Shown: piece by piece, positions 51,699-61,110 of the stretch
Layout: each line of letters starts with the position of its first letter
Numbering within the stretch: the first letter of the stretch is position 1
Assembly: GCA_020633435.1 (NCBI GenBank)
Contig: JACKDP010000007.1
Location: 186,001-250,000, forward strand
Length of the DNA: 64,000 nt
Direction: 5' to 3'
Origin: Myxococcales bacterium
Lineage (GTDB): Bacteria > Myxococcota_A > Bradymonadia > UBA7976 > UBA1532
Program-made: the position numbers and the translations under genes
Notes under the pieces: model-generated
Told to the model about the DNA's origin: nothing
The model's input: the letters and a program-made list of their open reading frames with translations, nothing else
Databases searched by the model: none

Positions 51699-53402
51699 AT
51701 GGCCGAGCCCACCCCGAGTCCACTGTCGGCGTCCGCGGCCACCCGCTGGGCCGGCCTCGCCGTGCTGGCCCTGGGCGGCATCGCGTGGCTGCCGTGGATG
51801 GCGACGCCGGCCGTGCGCTACAGCCTGCTCGGCTCGGCGGTGGTGGCCGCCGTCTGGCTCGGCCTGCTGGTGCGGCGGCGGGGCGCCAGCCTCTCGGCCC
51901 AGATCGTCATCCGGCGGCCCCACTGGGTCCAGACCATCGCCCACAGCTCCATCTACTTCTACTGGGGCCAGTACGTCGACGTCGTCTATCAGCAGGTCCC
52001 GCTCATCCTGAGCCAGGTGGTCTTCGCCTACGTGCTCGACCTGCTCGTCGCCTGGACGCGCGGCCGCAAGTGGCAGATCGGCTTCGGGCCCATCCCCATC
52101 ATCGGCAGCACCAACCTCTTCTTGTGGTTCCACGCCGACGTCTTCTACCTGCAGCTCGCCATGGTGGCCGCGGCCTTCCTGTCCCGGGAGTTCCTGCGCT
52201 GGCGGCGCGAGGGCCACGACATCCACATCTTCAACCCGTCGGGCTTCGGCCTGTCCCTGGCGTCCATCCTGGTCATCGCCACGGGCACGACGGAGTGGAC
52301 GTGGGGCTCCACCATCGCCACCACGCTCATCCACGCCCCCTACATGTTCGAGTGGATCTTCGCGGCCGGCATCGTGGTGCAGATCCTGTTCGGCGTGTGC
52401 CTGGTCACGATGACGTCGGCCCTGGTGGTCTTCCTGGGCGGGCTCCTGTGGTTCAAGGCGACGGGGGACTGGTACTTCGAGAACGAGCACATCCCCATCG
52501 CGGTCTTCCTGGGGATGCACCTGCTCATCACCGATCCGGTGACGTCGCCGCGGGCCAACGGGGGCAAGGTCCTGTTCGGCACCCTGTATGGTCTGGCGGT
52601 TTTCCCCTTGTATTCCGGTCTGTTGAGCATCGGGACGCCGAGCTTCTACGACAAGCTGCTGCAGGTGCCGGTGCTGAACCTGCTGGTGCCGGTGCTGGAG
52701 CGGGTGGGGCGCCACCTGCGCTGGCCGGGCTGGAAGCTGTCGCCGGCGAAGACGAACCTGCTGCACGTGGGGCTGTGGGGGGGCGCCTTCGCCTTCATGG
52801 TGGGGCCGCTCAAGCACCACCCCGGGCAGCAGCCCGCCTACTGGGCCGCGCGCTGCGCGCAGGGCATCGAGCGCTCCTGCCACAACATGGTCCTGCTCTA
52901 CGACGGCCTCTGCAAGCGCAAGGTCGGCGACGCGTGCGTGCTCCTCGGCGACCACTTCATGGAGGGGAAGCTCATCCCCGGCGACGAGACGCGGGCGGTC
53001 TACTTCTACGAGCAGGCCTGCCAGCACGGCATCGCCCGCGGCTGCGGGATGCTGGCCCTGGCCCATGAGGACGGGCGCGGCGGGCTTTCGGCCTCGCCGG
53101 CGAGCGCGGCCATCGTGCGCACCCGGGCCTGCGAGCTGGGGGACGAGGCGGCCTGCGTGGAGCAGGCGGCGCGGCTGGTGGACGGCCGCGGCGTGCCCGC
53201 CGATCCGCCCGGGGCCGCGCGCCTGCTGGAGGGCGCCTGCCGGCGCGGCCACGCCCAGGCGTGTGGCATCCTGGGCTTCATGCTGCAGCGCGGCCAGGGC
53301 ATCCCCGTGGACCTGCCCCGCGCGCGGACGATGTACGATGAGGCCTGTCGACGGGGCCTGGAGCCCGCCTGCCGCCAGCGCGACGCGCTGGGGGGGCCAT
53401 GA
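51699..53402 (+). CDS. UnbU/RnfD-like membrane protein fused to Sel1 repeats
   Basis: A 567-residue protein starting at ATG 51699 three bases after GGAGG. The N-terminal 380 residues have about eight to ten membrane helices with the NQR2/RnfD/UnbU-type segments HIFNPSGFGLSLASIL and LGMHLLITDPVTSPRANGGK. UnbU (E5) relatives are known from enediyne clusters next to UnbV (E4), and an UnbV-like gene follows here. Residues about 390-565 are Sel1-like TPR repeats (ACVLLGDHFMEGKLIPGDET, AVYFYEQACQHGIARGCGML), a fusion not expected for E5 proteins. It ends 22 bases before the next gene. Electron-transfer or flavin function is possible but unproven; RnfD's covalent-flavin Thr motif is only loosely matched. 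Confidence 0.75.
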   Translation: MAEPTPSPLSASAATRWAGLAVLALGGIAWLPWMATPAVRYSLLGSAVVAAVWLGLLVRRRGASLSAQIVIRRPHWVQTIAHSSIYFYWGQYVDVVYQQVPLILSQVVFAYVLDLLVAWTRGRKWQIGFGPIPIIGSTNLFLWFHADVFYLQLAMVAAAFLSREFLRWRREGHDIHIFNPSGFGLSLASILVIATGTTEWTWGSTIATTLIHAPYMFEWIFAAGIVVQILFGVCLVTMTSALVVFLGGLLWFKATGDWYFENEHIPIAVFLGMHLLITDPVTSPRANGGKVLFGTLYGLAVFPLYSGLLSIGTPSFYDKLLQVPVLNLLVPVLERVGRHLRWPGWKLSPAKTNLLHVGLWGGAFAFMVGPLKHHPGQQPAYWAARCAQGIERSCHNMVLLYDGLCKRKVGDACVLLGDHFMEGKLIPGDETRAVYFYEQACQHGIARGCGMLALAHEDGRGGLSASPASAAIVRTRACELGDEAACVEQAARLVDGRGVPADPPGAARLLEGACRRGHAQACGILGFMLQRGQGIPVDLPRARTMYDEACRRGLEPACRQRDALGGP

Positions 53403-53424
53403 GGACAGCGAGAGGGTGCGTGTG

Positions 53425-56400
53425 ATGGACTGGAGGCGATGGGCGGCGCTCGGCGTGGCCGTGGGCGTGCTGGGCGCGTGCGAGGAGAAGATCCGCGAGC
53501 CGGGCGAGCCGCCGCGGCCCGTACGCGTCAAGGAGGAGCCGCCGCCCGCGGCCCTCAGCTCGACGCCCCTGCCGGAGCGCGTCGCCACGCCGGGGACGCG
53601 CTTCGAGGCCGTGGACGCGGCCGCCGCCGGCCTCACCTTCAAGCACCGCTGGTCGGATGATCCCAAGCACCAGCAGGAGTTCACGGGGCCCTTCTCCGGG
53701 GGCGGCGTGGCCGTGGGCGACTACGACGGCGACGGGCGGCCCGACGTCTTCCTGACGCGGCCCGGGGGCGGCGGGCGGCTGTACCGCAACGAGGGCGACT
53801 TCCGGTTCCGCGACACGACGGCGGAGGCGGGCATCGGCGACGACGGCTGGACGACGGGCCCGGCGTTCGTGGACGTGGACGGCGACGGCGATCTGGACCT
53901 CTTCGTGGGCCGCTTCGATGCCCCGAACCGGCTCTACATCAACGACGGCGGCAAGTTCACCGATCAGGCGGCCGCGCTGGGGCTGGCCTACAGCGGAGCG
54001 ACCGTCTCCATGGCCTTCGCCGACGTGGATCGCGACGGCGACCTGGACGCCTACCTCGTCACCTACCGCCGCACCCCGGCGGAGCCCTTGAAGGGCAACC
54101 CGGTCATCGAGGACGGCAAGCCCATGCCGCCCCCCGAGCACCGCGAGTACCTGGCCATCATGATGCGCCCCGACAAGGGCCCCGTCATCGTGAACGCCGG
54201 GCAGCAGGATCGCTTCTTCCGCAATGAAAACGGGCGGTTCGTCGACGCGAGCGCCGAGGTCGGCCTGGGGGCCGAGTACGAGATGGGCCTGTCGGCCCGC
54301 TTCTTCGACGCCGATGACGACGGCTACCCCGACCTGTACGTGGCCAACGACTTCTTCGGGGCGGACCACCTGTACCGCAACGAGGGCGGCCGGCGGTTCG
54401 TGGAGATCACCCGGGAGGCGCTGCCCCACACGGCGTGGTTCTCCATGGGCACCGACGCCGCCGACATCGACGGGGACGGCCGGCTCGACCTCTTCACCGC
54501 CGACATGTCGGGGACGAACCACTTCAAGCAGAAGCTCTCCATGGGCGACATGAACGACGACGGCTGGTTCCTCGAGTTCCCCGAGCCGCGCCAGTACATG
54601 CGCAACGCCGTCTTCCTGAACACGGGCCTCGGCCGGTTCCAGGAGGTCGCCCAGCTCCTCGGCCTGGCCAACACGGACTGGACGTGGACGCCGCGCTTCG
54701 GCGACCTGGACGAGGACGGCCGCGAGGACCTCTTCGTCTCCAACGGCATGACGCGGGACTACTCCGACAGCGACATCCGCCAGCAGCTCAAGGACGGCAA
54801 CCGCTGGCAGGGCCTCGACCTGGAGTTCTGGCTCAAGCAGCCCGAGCGGCGCGAGCCCAACCTGGCGTTCCGCAACGAGGGGGATCTGCGCTTCTCGTCG
54901 GTAGGGCCCGCGTGGGGCCTCGACGAGCCGAGCGTGAGCTTCGGGGCGGCCCAGGCCGACTTCGATGGCGACGGCGACCTGGACATCATCACCAACGACT
55001 TCGAGGCGCCGCCGCGGCTGTACCGCAACCGCACGGCGCGCACGCGGCGCCTGCGGGTGAAGCTGGTGAGCGCGGACGCCAACACGGCGGGCATCGGCGC
55101 GCGGGTCACGGTGGTCACGCCCACGGGGGCCCAGGTGCGCGAGCTGGCCCTGTCGGGCGGGTTCATGTCGCAGAGCGAGCCGCTGCTGCACTTCGGCCTG
55201 GGCGAGGACGCCACGGTGACGACGCTCACCGTCCGCTGGCCGAGCGGCCGGGAGCAGAGCTTCTCCAACCTGGCGGCCGACATGCTCTACACGGTGCGGG
55301 AGCTGCCCACGGCCCCCCGCGCCGAGCCGCCGCAGCTCCCGCCGGCCCTCTTCGTGGCCGCCGCGTCGCCGCCGGGTCGGCATGAGGAGCGCCCCTACGA
55401 CGACTTCCGCCGGGAGCCCCTGCTGCCCAACAAGCTCTCGACGCTCGGTCCGGGGCTGGCGTGGGGCGACGTGGACGGGGACGGCGACGCCGATCTCTGG
55501 CAGGGCGGCGCGGCCGGCCAGGCCGGGCGGGTGCTCCTCAGCGAGGGCGGCCAGCTCGTGCCGCGGCAGGACGAGGCGCTGGTCGCCGACGCCGCCGCCG
55601 AGGACATGGGCGGTGTCTTCCTCGACGCCGACAGCGACGGCGACCTGGACCTGTACGTGGTGAGCGGCGGCGTGGAGCTGGAGCCCGGCAGCCCGCTGCT
55701 GCGCGACCGCCTGTACCTCAACGACGGCGGCAAGCTGACGCGGGCCAGCAAGGCCCTGCCCGACCTGCGCGACAGCGGGGGGCCGGTGGCCGCGGCCGAC
55801 TTCGACGGGGACGGCGACCTGGACCTCTTCGTGGGCGGGCGCGTGGTGCCGGGCCGCTACCCGAGCGCGCCGGACAGCCGCCTGCTGAAGAACGAGAAAG
55901 GCACGTTCACGGACGTGACGGATCTGCTCGCCAGCGGCCTGCGCACGGCGGGCATGGCCACGGGGGCGCTGTGGTCGGACGCCGACGGGGACGGCAAGCT
56001 GGACCTGCTGGTGGCCTACGAGTGGGGCCCGGTGCGGCTCTGGCGCAACGCCGGCGGCAAGCTGGAGGAGGCCACCCGCGACGCGGGCCTCGACGCCCAC
56101 CACGGCTGGAACAACGGCGTCATCGGGGCCGACTTCGACGGCGACGGCGACGTGGACTACGTGGTGGCCGGCTTCGGGCACAACCTGAAGTACCACGCCA
56201 GCGACGAGCACCCGGCCGTGCTGTACTACGGCCCCTTCGGCACCGGCGGCGCGATGCAGCTCGTCGAGGCCAAGTACAGCGACGACACCCTGCTGCCGGT
56301 GCGCGGCCTGTCGTGCTCCTCCGACGCGATGCCCGAAATCCGCAGTCGTTACAAGACCTTCGCCGACTTCGCGCGGGCGACGGCCCACGACATCTACGGC

Positions 56401-57081
56401 GACGCCCTCGACAAGGCCCAGCGCTTCGAGGCGGACACCCTCGACACCGGCATCTGGCTCAACCAGGGCGGCCGGTTCACGTTCCAGCCCCTGCCGCGCA
56501 TGGCCCAGGCGGCGCCTGTCTTCGGCATGGCGGCGGTGGACGTGGACGCCGACGGCAAGCTCGACCTGGTGCTGGCGCAGAACTTCTTCGGCCCCCAGCG
56601 CGAGACGGGGCGGATGGACGGCGGCGTCTCGGTGCTCCTGCGGGGTCATGGCGATGGCACCTTCACGGCGGTGCCGCCGACGGAGAGCGGCCTGCTCGTC
56701 CCCGAGGACGCCAAGGCGCTCACGGTGGCCGATCTGGACGGCGACCCCTGGCCCGACCTGGCCTTCGCCGTCAACGACGGGCCGATCAAGCTGTACCGCC
56801 ACCGGGGCCTGGGCCTGGGCAAGCCGTACGCCGTTCGCCTCAAGGGGCCGGCCGGCAACCCGGCGGCCGTGGGCGCCCGCGTCGAGCTCGTGCTGAAGGG
56901 CGGGGCGCGGCGGGTGGCCTGGACGCAGGCGGGCAGCGGCTACCTGTCCCAGGACGACGGCCGCGTCCGCTTCGGCCTGGGCAGCGGCGAGGAGCCCGAG
57001 TCGGTGAACATCCGCTGGCCCGACGGGCAGGTCACCACCCACCCGGCCGGCGCCGACGGGGTCGAGGCCACGCGGAGCTGA
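53425..57081 (+). CDS. double-length FG-GAP/ASPIC-UnbV (CRTAC1-like) lipoprotein
   Basis: A 1218-residue lipoprotein (lipobox VLGAC at residue 19) with two similar halves. Each half has several FG-GAP/VCBS-type blades with calcium loops (VGDYDGDGRPDVFLTR, VDVDGDGDLDLFVGRF, AADFDGDGDLDLFVGG) and ends in an ASPIC/UnbV domain: IGARVTVVTPTGAQVRELAL plus LTVRWPSGREQSF in the first, VGARVELVLKGGARRVAWTQ plus VNIRWPDGQVTT in the second. UnbV-type proteins include CRTAC1 and enediyne E4; function outside these is unknown. A Cys pair lies at GLSCSSDAMP. It follows the UnbU-like gene, supporting a paired module. Start taken at ATG 53425. Confidence 0.88.
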   Translation: MDWRRWAALGVAVGVLGACEEKIREPGEPPRPVRVKEEPPPAALSSTPLPERVATPGTRFEAVDAAAAGLTFKHRWSDDPKHQQEFTGPFSGGGVAVGDYDGDGRPDVFLTRPGGGGRLYRNEGDFRFRDTTAEAGIGDDGWTTGPAFVDVDGDGDLDLFVGRFDAPNRLYINDGGKFTDQAAALGLAYSGATVSMAFADVDRDGDLDAYLVTYRRTPAEPLKGNPVIEDGKPMPPPEHREYLAIMMRPDKGPVIVNAGQQDRFFRNENGRFVDASAEVGLGAEYEMGLSARFFDADDDGYPDLYVANDFFGADHLYRNEGGRRFVEITREALPHTAWFSMGTDAADIDGDGRLDLFTADMSGTNHFKQKLSMGDMNDDGWFLEFPEPRQYMRNAVFLNTGLGRFQEVAQLLGLANTDWTWTPRFGDLDEDGREDLFVSNGMTRDYSDSDIRQQLKDGNRWQGLDLEFWLKQPERREPNLAFRNEGDLRFSSVGPAWGLDEPSVSFGAAQADFDGDGDLDIITNDFEAPPRLYRNRTARTRRLRVKLVSADANTAGIGARVTVVTPTGAQVRELALSGGFMSQSEPLLHFGLGEDATVTTLTVRWPSGREQSFSNLAADMLYTVRELPTAPRAEPPQLPPALFVAAASPPGRHEERPYDDFRREPLLPNKLSTLGPGLAWGDVDGDGDADLWQGGAAGQAGRVLLSEGGQLVPRQDEALVADAAAEDMGGVFLDADSDGDLDLYVVSGGVELEPGSPLLRDRLYLNDGGKLTRASKALPDLRDSGGPVAAADFDGDGDLDLFVGGRVVPGRYPSAPDSRLLKNEKGTFTDVTDLLASGLRTAGMATGALWSDADGDGKLDLLVAYEWGPVRLWRNAGGKLEEATRDAGLDAHHGWNNGVIGADFDGDGDVDYVVAGFGHNLKYHASDEHPAVLYYGPFGTGGAMQLVEAKYSDDTLLPVRGLSCSSDAMPEIRSRYKTFADFARATAHDIYGDALDKAQRFEADTLDTGIWLNQGGRFTFQPLPRMAQAAPVFGMAAVDVDADGKLDLVLAQNFFGPQRETGRMDGGVSVLLRGHGDGTFTAVPPTESGLLVPEDAKALTVADLDGDPWPDLAFAVNDGPIKLYRHRGLGLGKPYAVRLKGPAGNPAAVGARVELVLKGGARRVAWTQAGSGYLSQDDGRVRFGLGSGEEPESVNIRWPDGQVTTHPAGADGVEATRS

Positions 57082-57085
57082 GGCC

Positions 57086-57970
57086 ATGCGCGCGCTCCTC
57101 GCCGGCCTGCTGGCCCTGCTGCCCCTGGCCGCCCGGGCCGACGACCGTACGCTGCGGGTGCAGCTCGGCCCCGGGGTGGCGGGCCCCGCGGCGCCCATCC
57201 CCCTGTACTTCGACCAGCGCCTGACCATCGTGCTGCCCGACGCGGTGCGCCTGGCGGTGGCGGGCAGCGCCGACGTCCTGGTGGCCCACACCCAGGACAA
57301 CGTCGTCGTCGCGACGCTCATCGACAGCGAGTACGTGCGGGCCGTGAAGCCGCGCACCAACCTGACGGTGCTCACCGAGGCGGGTGCGGCGTTCACGTGC
57401 ACCATCGCGGTGGCCGAGGCCGCCGACGCGGTGGCGGTCAACCTGATCGAGGTGCAGCGGGCCCCGGATCACGCCCAGCGCGTGGGGGCCGAGGCGAAGG
57501 CCGCGCTGGCCGCCTGGCTGGCCGATCCGGGCACGGCCGATCCCGACGTGGCCCGCGCGCTGGCGGCGATGACGCCCGAGGTGGAGAAGCAGGCGACGCG
57601 GCAGATCGCGGCCTGGGCGGCGGACGGGGGCTTCGAGGTGCTGGCCGGCGTGCAGCGGACGCGGCAGGGCTTCATCTACCTGACGAGCCACGGGCTGCTG
57701 CGGCTGGGGGACGCGGCGGTGCTGCGGCTGACGGCGGCGAACCACAGCCAGCCCGCCCTCACGCTGGGGAGCGTGCGCGTCTTCGCGGGGGGGCAGGCCG
57801 TGCCGGCGGGGCAGGTGGTGACGACGGTGCGCGACGCCGCCCTCCTGCCGGACGGGCAGCCCCGGGCGGTCGGCGTGCTCTTCCCGGCCGCGGCGCTGCG
57901 CGATCAGGTCGCGGTGGAGGTCTGCGAGGCGGGGGCCGAGCCGCGGTGCGTCCGCCTGGACGTCCGCTGA
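57086..57970 (+). CDS. secreted protein of unknown function
   Basis: A 294-residue protein starting at ATG 57086, four bases after the UnbV gene, so likely co-transcribed. A signal peptide (ALLAGLLALLPLAARADD) is cleaved at ARA. The next 100 residues are beta-rich (RTLRVQLGPGVAGPAAPIPL, DVLVAHTQDNVVVATLIDSE), then a helical portion (DVARALAAMTPEVEKQATRQ) and a second beta portion (FIYLTSHGLLRLGDAAVLRL). The pattern recalls the myxobacterial DUF2381 proteins, but I cannot confirm it. A disulfide may join the two Cys near the C-terminus (VCEAGAEPRCV). Confidence 0.65.
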   Translation: MRALLAGLLALLPLAARADDRTLRVQLGPGVAGPAAPIPLYFDQRLTIVLPDAVRLAVAGSADVLVAHTQDNVVVATLIDSEYVRAVKPRTNLTVLTEAGAAFTCTIAVAEAADAVAVNLIEVQRAPDHAQRVGAEAKAALAAWLADPGTADPDVARALAAMTPEVEKQATRQIAAWAADGGFEVLAGVQRTRQGFIYLTSHGLLRLGDAAVLRLTAANHSQPALTLGSVRVFAGGQAVPAGQVVTTVRDAALLPDGQPRAVGVLFPAAALRDQVAVEVCEAGAEPRCVRLDVR

Positions 57971-57980
57971 GGGGCGGGGA

Positions 57981-60900
57981 TCAGGGCGCCGTCCAGTAGT
58001 CGACGATGTGGTAGGGGTGATCCCCCTCGGCGGGGCGGACGGCGAGGCCGAAGTCGTAGGCCAGGCCGGCGTGATCGGCGTCGAGGCCGCCCACGGTGCC
58101 GCCGTAGCTCATGCCGCTGCCCACGGTGACCTCCAGGGTCTTCTCCCTCTCGACGTCGAAGGTGAAGCCGACGGAGACGCTGGCGACGGTGGCCTCCAGC
58201 TCGATGCCCGCCGAGAAGCCGAAGGCCTGGCCGCTGACCTCCTCGCGCTCGAAGTCGATGCTGGCGCCGATGCTGCCGCCCCCCTGCGGGGCCCGGGCGG
58301 CGGGGCCGAAGACGGTCTCCTGCGACAGCGCGGCGGCCTCGGCCTGGCGGCGGTAGGTGGTCGGATCGCCGATGGTGTGGACGAAGGGGCGGGCGATGGG
58401 GGTCTGCGGGGCCACCACGGCGTTGTAGAAGTCAAACTCCGCCTGGGTGGGGACGGGGGTGCGGGGCACCGCGATGACGGCCTCGGTGCCGATCTCGGCC
58501 GGCACGGGGCTGCCGGTGATGGTGTAGCGGTACACGTCGTAGGGGACGTAGGTGTAGACGACGGTGTCCTCGAAGGCGCCGCCGGTGTAGTCGACGGTCA
58601 GCGTCACCGACTCCGACCAGCCCTCGCTGAACGCGAAGCTCGCCTCCACATGGCCCTCGAAGTCGAACTCCGACTGGGTGAGGGCCCCGCCCTCGATGTT
58701 CACGCCGGCCGAGACGCCCACCTTGACGGTCGTGGTGGTCGACTCGCTGACGCCGTGGGCCTCGCTGATGCCGAGGGACGTGCTGCAGTCGTCCACCTGC
58801 CAGGGCGCGTCGTAGCAGGGCGCGGCGGCGAGCACGCCGAGCACCAGCGGCGGGCTGTAGGTCAGGGTGTGGTCGATGAAGTCGTAGGTGCGGACGTCCG
58901 GGTCGAGGTCCGGGGCCGCCAGCAGGGGCCAGGTGCCGGGCTGGAACGGGGCGATGGCGACGTCGGCGTCCAGCAGGGTCATGCCGTCGGCGCCGTCGGT
59001 GCTGGCGAGGATGACGCGGTCGGCGGTGGCGAAGGCGAAGGCGATCTCGTCGCCGGGCTGCCCGTCGAAGTCGCCGGCCACGGCCGTGAAGTCGGCCTTG
59101 CCCACGTTGAAGCGCCCGTCGCCGGGGCAGAGGTTCAGGCGGCCCTCGAAGTCGAGGACGCTGCGGCCCTTCAGGCCCTCGTCCGTCCAGGCCAGGACGC
59201 GGTCGTTCATCACGACGAAGGCGTCGGCGTCGGGGCGGGCGGCGACGATCTCCATGGCCACGTCGTCGAGGCGGCTGCCCGCCGCGCGGCAGGGGGCGAA
59301 GGCCGGCAGGCGGTCGGCGTAGCTCGCCCCGATCGGCACCAGGCGCGACTGGCCAAACTGGAAGACGGCGGCGGCGTAGTCGGCCTGGTCGGGCAGGCCC
59401 ACGACCTCCTCCACGCTGGCGAAGACGATCTCGCGGGCGCCGCCGGCCTGCACGTCGCCGATGGCCACGTCGGCGTTGTGCAGGTCGGCCCCGTCCGAGA
59501 GGGTGATGGCCTGGGGCAGGGCGGGCTCGTCGCCCAGCGGCGGATCGAGCGCCTGGGGCGCGAGGCCGGCGGCGAGGCTGGTCACCAGCGCCCGGGTGCC
59601 GGCGTCGTCGCCCAGGGCCGCCACGATCTCCGCCCGGAAGTCGCCGTTCAGGTCGGCGGCCGCCACCCGCATCCGGGTGACGCCGGGGAAGCTGGCCGGG
59701 GCGAGGACCCGGTGGCCGTCGACGGCGTCGTCGATCACCGTGATCCAGCCCTCGCCGAGGCGGGTGCCGACGAGGACGAGCTCGTCGCGGCCATCGGCGT
59801 CCAGATCGGCGGCGGCGAGGTCGCTGGCCGCGCTGCCGCCCAGGATGACCTGCTGCGTGAGGGCCACGCTGCCGTCGTCGGCCGGATCCAGGACGATCAG
59901 GTTGCCGCTCGGGACGATGCCCGGCAGGGGCACGAAGACGACGGTCTCCTGGGGCGGGTCATCGTCGAGCTGGGCGGCCACGGCCACCCGGGGCATGGGC
60001 AGCAGGCCGCCGGGCGGGGGGAAGCTCGCGACCACGGTGTCGAGGCCCTCGATCAGCGTGAGGGGCGTGGCCCCGCCGAGGGCGGCCGGGCCGCCGATGA
60101 ACAGCTCGCGGGTGCGCAGATCGACCTGCGGGCGGCCGTTGATGGGATCGCCGGCGGGCGCGCCGGGGGGATCCTCGGGCTGGTTGCAGCCGGCCGGATC
60201 GGGGCAGCCCTCCGGCGGCGGGGGCGGCGGGGGCGGCGGGGGCGGCGGCGGGGGCGGCGCCGCGTCGCAGGCCACGCCGTAGATGGGGAACTCCATCCGG
60301 CTGAAGTGCCCGGCCGGGTCGGTGACCTCGACGAGCAGCAGGTACCGGCCGGTCGTGTCGGTGGTGAACGTCAGGGTGGGCCCGTCCGCGGCCAGCACGG
60401 GGTGCGCGCCGGCCGGCTGCTCGAGCACGGAGAAGGCGTAGGCGAGGGGATCCCCGTCGGGATCGGAGGCCGTCACCTGCACCTCGGTCTGCGCGCAGAT
60501 CTCGAAGAACTTGCTGGGGTTGTAGGTGAGATCCTCGATGGTGGGGCCGTAGTTGATGACGCCCACGACGTTGATGCCGCCGGTCTGGGGCCCCCCGCAC
60601 TCGATGACGAGGGTCGTCTCGGTGGTGTGGCCCGCCACGACGTCGGCGAAGCTCATGCCGGGGCTGCAGTCGGGCAGGGGCGCCCCCTGGTCGTCCACCA
60701 CGGCGCCGCAGATGCGGTACTCGCCGGGCAGCACCTGGAAGTGGGCGTCGGCGAAGGGCGCGTCGGCGTGGGCGGCGTCGCGCTCGGCGGGCAGGCCGAA
60801 CGGCAGGATGGGCGCCACGCGCTCGCCCACGAGGGGGCCATCACACGGGTCGTCGCGCTGGACGACGCGGAAGTGGACGCCGGCGGCGTTCTCGGGGGCG

Positions 60901-61031
60901 TTCTCGGCCGCGAGGGCCGCGTTCAGGGCGGTGGTGGCGCCGAAGCCGGCCCCCGCGGTCGGCTGGCTGCCGCCGTCGCTGCACCCGAGGGCGAGGGCGG
61001 CGGTGAGCAGGAGAGGGGTGCGTCGGGACAT
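57981..61031 (-). CDS. 1016-residue lipoprotein with 15-proline stretch and FG-GAP-like blades
   Basis: ATG 61031 sits after CAGGAGGTCACC; lipobox ALALGC at residue 17. Residues about 170-250 form an Ig/PKD-like domain. A run of 15 consecutive Pro (codons CCG/CCC at about 60200-60255) then links to FG-GAP-like repeats (LAAADLDADGRDELVLVGTR, VAAADLNGDFRAEIVAALGD). The last 300 residues (SESTTTTVKVGVSAGVNIEG, EASFAFSEGWSESVTLTVDY, SVGFTFDVEREKTLEVTVGS) alternate Ser/Thr and Val like membrane-inserting beta-hairpins of aerolysin-type toxins. Translation through 15 Pro would depend on EF-P. The toxin-like reading is inference only. Confidence 0.8.
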   Translation of the reverse strand: MSRRTPLLLTAALALGCSDGGSQPTAGAGFGATTALNAALAAENAPENAAGVHFRVVQRDDPCDGPLVGERVAPILPFGLPAERDAAHADAPFADAHFQVLPGEYRICGAVVDDQGAPLPDCSPGMSFADVVAGHTTETTLVIECGGPQTGGINVVGVINYGPTIEDLTYNPSKFFEICAQTEVQVTASDPDGDPLAYAFSVLEQPAGAHPVLAADGPTLTFTTDTTGRYLLLVEVTDPAGHFSRMEFPIYGVACDAAPPPPPPPPPPPPPPPEGCPDPAGCNQPEDPPGAPAGDPINGRPQVDLRTRELFIGGPAALGGATPLTLIEGLDTVVASFPPPGGLLPMPRVAVAAQLDDDPPQETVVFVPLPGIVPSGNLIVLDPADDGSVALTQQVILGGSAASDLAAADLDADGRDELVLVGTRLGEGWITVIDDAVDGHRVLAPASFPGVTRMRVAAADLNGDFRAEIVAALGDDAGTRALVTSLAAGLAPQALDPPLGDEPALPQAITLSDGADLHNADVAIGDVQAGGAREIVFASVEEVVGLPDQADYAAAVFQFGQSRLVPIGASYADRLPAFAPCRAAGSRLDDVAMEIVAARPDADAFVVMNDRVLAWTDEGLKGRSVLDFEGRLNLCPGDGRFNVGKADFTAVAGDFDGQPGDEIAFAFATADRVILASTDGADGMTLLDADVAIAPFQPGTWPLLAAPDLDPDVRTYDFIDHTLTYSPPLVLGVLAAAPCYDAPWQVDDCSTSLGISEAHGVSESTTTTVKVGVSAGVNIEGGALTQSEFDFEGHVEASFAFSEGWSESVTLTVDYTGGAFEDTVVYTYVPYDVYRYTITGSPVPAEIGTEAVIAVPRTPVPTQAEFDFYNAVVAPQTPIARPFVHTIGDPTTYRRQAEAAALSQETVFGPAARAPQGGGSIGASIDFEREEVSGQAFGFSAGIELEATVASVSVGFTFDVEREKTLEVTVGSGMSYGGTVGGLDADHAGLAYDFGLAVRPAEGDHPYHIVDYWTAP

Positions 61032-61087
61032 GGTGACCTCCTGAGTGGGTGAGGTCAGCCTGCCGCGCGACGGTCTGTCGCTCACTG

Positions 61088-61110
61088 TCAGGCCATGTCA
61101 GGCGATGTCA
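61088..61110. repeat. 10-base-spaced TGA repeats at the FHA gene end
   Basis: On the plus strand TCA occurs at 61088, 61098 and 61108, within the repeated word TGTCAGGC/TGTCAG. On the minus strand this reads TGACATCGCC TGACATGGCC TGACAG, that is the FHA-gene stop followed by two further TGA codons, one in each of the remaining frames. It resembles the 10-base TGA repeat at 24084-24123. Confidence 0.7.

Noticed and set aside
53278..57441. A 1387-residue open frame on the minus strand
   Set aside because: Antisense shadow of the UnbV gene, whose calcium loops and ASPIC domains are clear on the plus strand.
51699..57970. Enediyne biosynthetic gene cluster
   Set aside because: UnbU/UnbV-like genes are present, but there is no enediyne polyketide synthase, thioesterase or tailoring gene nearby.
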